This document shows positions 4,901-6,027 of a stretch of DNA of 6,027 nt, piece after piece. Every line of letters starts with the position of its first letter. Within the stretch, counting starts at the first letter, position 1. The position numbers and the translations under genes are program-made. Under the pieces are notes generated by a model. It saw nothing but the letters and a program-made list of their open reading frames with translations. It was not told the origin of the DNA and did no database searches. The DNA is from NS-12 sp045403215 (GTDB lineage: Bacteria > Nitrospirota > Nitrospiria > Nitrospirales > NS-4), in contig JAXIOW010000172.1 of assembly GCA_045403215.1 (NCBI GenBank), positions 1 to 6,027 of the forward strand. The letters run 5' to 3'.

Positions 4901-6027
4901 GCAAGCCGGCTCCCAAGCGCCGGGCGCGCAAGCGTGATCGAGGAGTCCTGGCCTCGCAGCACCTCCGCAAGCTGGTCCACGACGGCGTGATCGCCGCCAA
5001 GGCTCCGGTCGAGGAACGTCAGTACCAGCCGGCCAGCCTCGATTTACGATTGGGCGACACCGCCTACCGCATGCTCAGCAGCTTCCTGCCGGAGCGGTCG
5101 GCCATCGCCCAGCGGCTCACGGTCCAGGACCTCTACCAGGCCGACCTCGTCATGTACGAGGTCGATCTCCGCAAGGGCGCGGTCCTCGAAAAGGGCCATG
5201 TCTATCTCATCCCGTTGATGGAAGAGCTGGCGCTGCCGCGCACGCTGGCCGGCAAGACGAACTCCAAGAGCACGACGGGGCGGCTCGACGTCTTCACCCG
5301 CGCGATCACCGACTTCCATGCCCGTTTCGACGAGGTGCGGCCCGGCTACCGGGGCAAGCTGTATCTCGAAGTGGTCCCGCGCTCCTTCTCCGTCCGCGTC
5401 GCCGCGGGCATGTGCCTCAACCAGCTCCGCCTGTTCGGCGGCTCGCCGACGGTCGGCGACGCCGAGCTCGAACGCCAGCATAAGAGCGAGGGCCTCCTGT
5501 ACCTGGACGACTCGCCACTGCCCGCCCGCGACGTGCGCGCCGAGAACGGACTCTTCCTCCGGATCCAACTGGCGGGCGAGGACCAGGTCGTGGGGTTCCG
5601 CGCCAAGAAGAACAGCCAGGTGATCGACCTCTCGCGCATTGACTACTACGATCCGACCGACTTCTGGGAGCCGCTGCCCCAGCACCGCAACGGGACGCTC
5701 CTGCTCGAGCCGGAGGATTTTTACATCCTCATGTCGAAGGAACGCATCCGGGTGCCGCCGGACTACGCCGCCGAGATGGTGGCCTACGAGGCAGCCCTCG
5801 GGGAGCTGCGCACGCACTATGCCGGGGTCTTTGATCCCGGCTTCGGCTACGGCGCCGGCGACGTGCGCGGCACGCCCATCGTCCTGGAGGTGCGGCCGCA
5901 CGACGTGCCGTTCCTGATCCACGACGGCCAGACGTTCTTCCGGGTCGTCTTCGAGCGGATGCAGGAGCGGCCCGACAAGGTGTACGGCGAAGGGATCGGC
6001 TCGTCGTACCAGTTCCAGGGGCTGACG
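4897..6027 (+). CDS. 2'-deoxycytidine 5'-triphosphate deaminase, two-domain form (partial, runs off the window)
   Basis: This frame is open for 377 codons from ATG 4897 to the window edge without a stop. It resembles the long dCTP deaminases that convert dCTP to dUTP for thymidylate synthesis in the cytoplasm. The first dUTPase-type domain has QPASLDLRLG (44-53), a substrate-loop segment NSKSTTGR (122-129) and RPGYRGKLYLEV (148-159), with E158 the likely catalytic glutamate. A second copy of the fold is visible in DPGFGYG (313-319) and GTPIVLEVRP (with E331), ending GQTFFRVVFE. The family is about 360-390 residues long, so little is missing. The N-terminus is a basic tail (KPAPKRRARKR). ATG overlaps the aminomutase stop by 4 nt, indicating translational coupling. 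Whether dUTPase activity is also present cannot be judged. Confidence 0.88.
   Translation, partial: MSKPAPKRRARKRDRGVLASQHLRKLVHDGVIAAKAPVEERQYQPASLDLRLGDTAYRMLSSFLPERSAIAQRLTVQDLYQADLVMYEVDLRKGAVLEKGHVYLIPLMEELALPRTLAGKTNSKSTTGRLDVFTRAITDFHARFDEVRPGYRGKLYLEVVPRSFSVRVAAGMCLNQLRLFGGSPTVGDAELERQHKSEGLLYLDDSPLPARDVRAENGLFLRIQLAGEDQVVGFRAKKNSQVIDLSRIDYYDPTDFWEPLPQHRNGTLLLEPEDFYILMSKERIRVPPDYAAEMVAYEAALGELRTHYAGVFDPGFGYGAGDVRGTPIVLEVRPHDVPFLIHDGQTFFRVVFERMQERPDKVYGEGIGSSYQFQGLT

Noticed and set aside
5044..5922. Minus-strand open frame of 292 codons opposite the dCTP deaminase gene
   Set aside because: The plus strand encodes clear deaminase motifs throughout. The antisense frame has shadow composition and no recognisable domain.

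Overview
The window is GC-rich bacterial chromosomal DNA (roughly two thirds G+C by eye), densely coding and without rRNA, tRNA, CRISPR or transposase genes. The short gaps, GTG starts and ATGA stop-start overlap fit a high-GC Gram-negative-type bacterium. Gene content (a NifU-like Fe-S protein, a lysine 2,3-aminomutase and a two-domain dCTP deaminase) and an 'LTPTLSP'-type palindromic repeat would fit lineages such as Nitrospirota, NC10/Methylomirabilota or Proteobacteria. I cannot fix the taxon from the sequence alone.

Layout. Positions 1-160 hold no confident gene. They carry two 18-bp tandem units, a near-perfect Shine-Dalgarno sequence and a tiny open frame. On the minus strand, a two-gene unit reads leftward from about 1689: a YkgJ-type cysteine-cluster protein (1114-1689), then a DUF2156 / lysyl-phosphatidylglycerol-synthase C-terminal-domain protein (161-1108). 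The DUF2156 gene carries an in-frame palindromic repeat. A short divergent intergenic region (about 1690-1779) contains a plausible plus-strand promoter.

On the plus strand, five closely packed genes look like one operon: a NifU C-terminal-domain protein (1780-2031), a putative ATP-grasp-like protein (about 2050-3474), a glutaredoxin-like protein (3478-3729), a KamA-family lysine 2,3-aminomutase (3755-4900) and a dCTP deaminase-family protein that runs off the right edge (4897-6027+). Gaps are 18, 3 and 25 nt, followed by a 4-nt overlap.

How they may work together. The aminomutase is a radical-SAM [4Fe-4S]/PLP enzyme that should make beta-lysine, and a NifU-type Fe-S carrier and a glutaredoxin are encoded beside it. 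The ATP-grasp-like protein next to a beta-lysine source suggests an uncharacterised ligase step, but its substrate cannot be read from sequence. The dCTP deaminase is translationally coupled to the aminomutase without an obvious metabolic link. The most notable points are the uncharacterised ATP-grasp/glutaredoxin/KamA association, the loss of the KamA zinc-site cysteines, and the repeat translated inside the DUF2156 enzyme.
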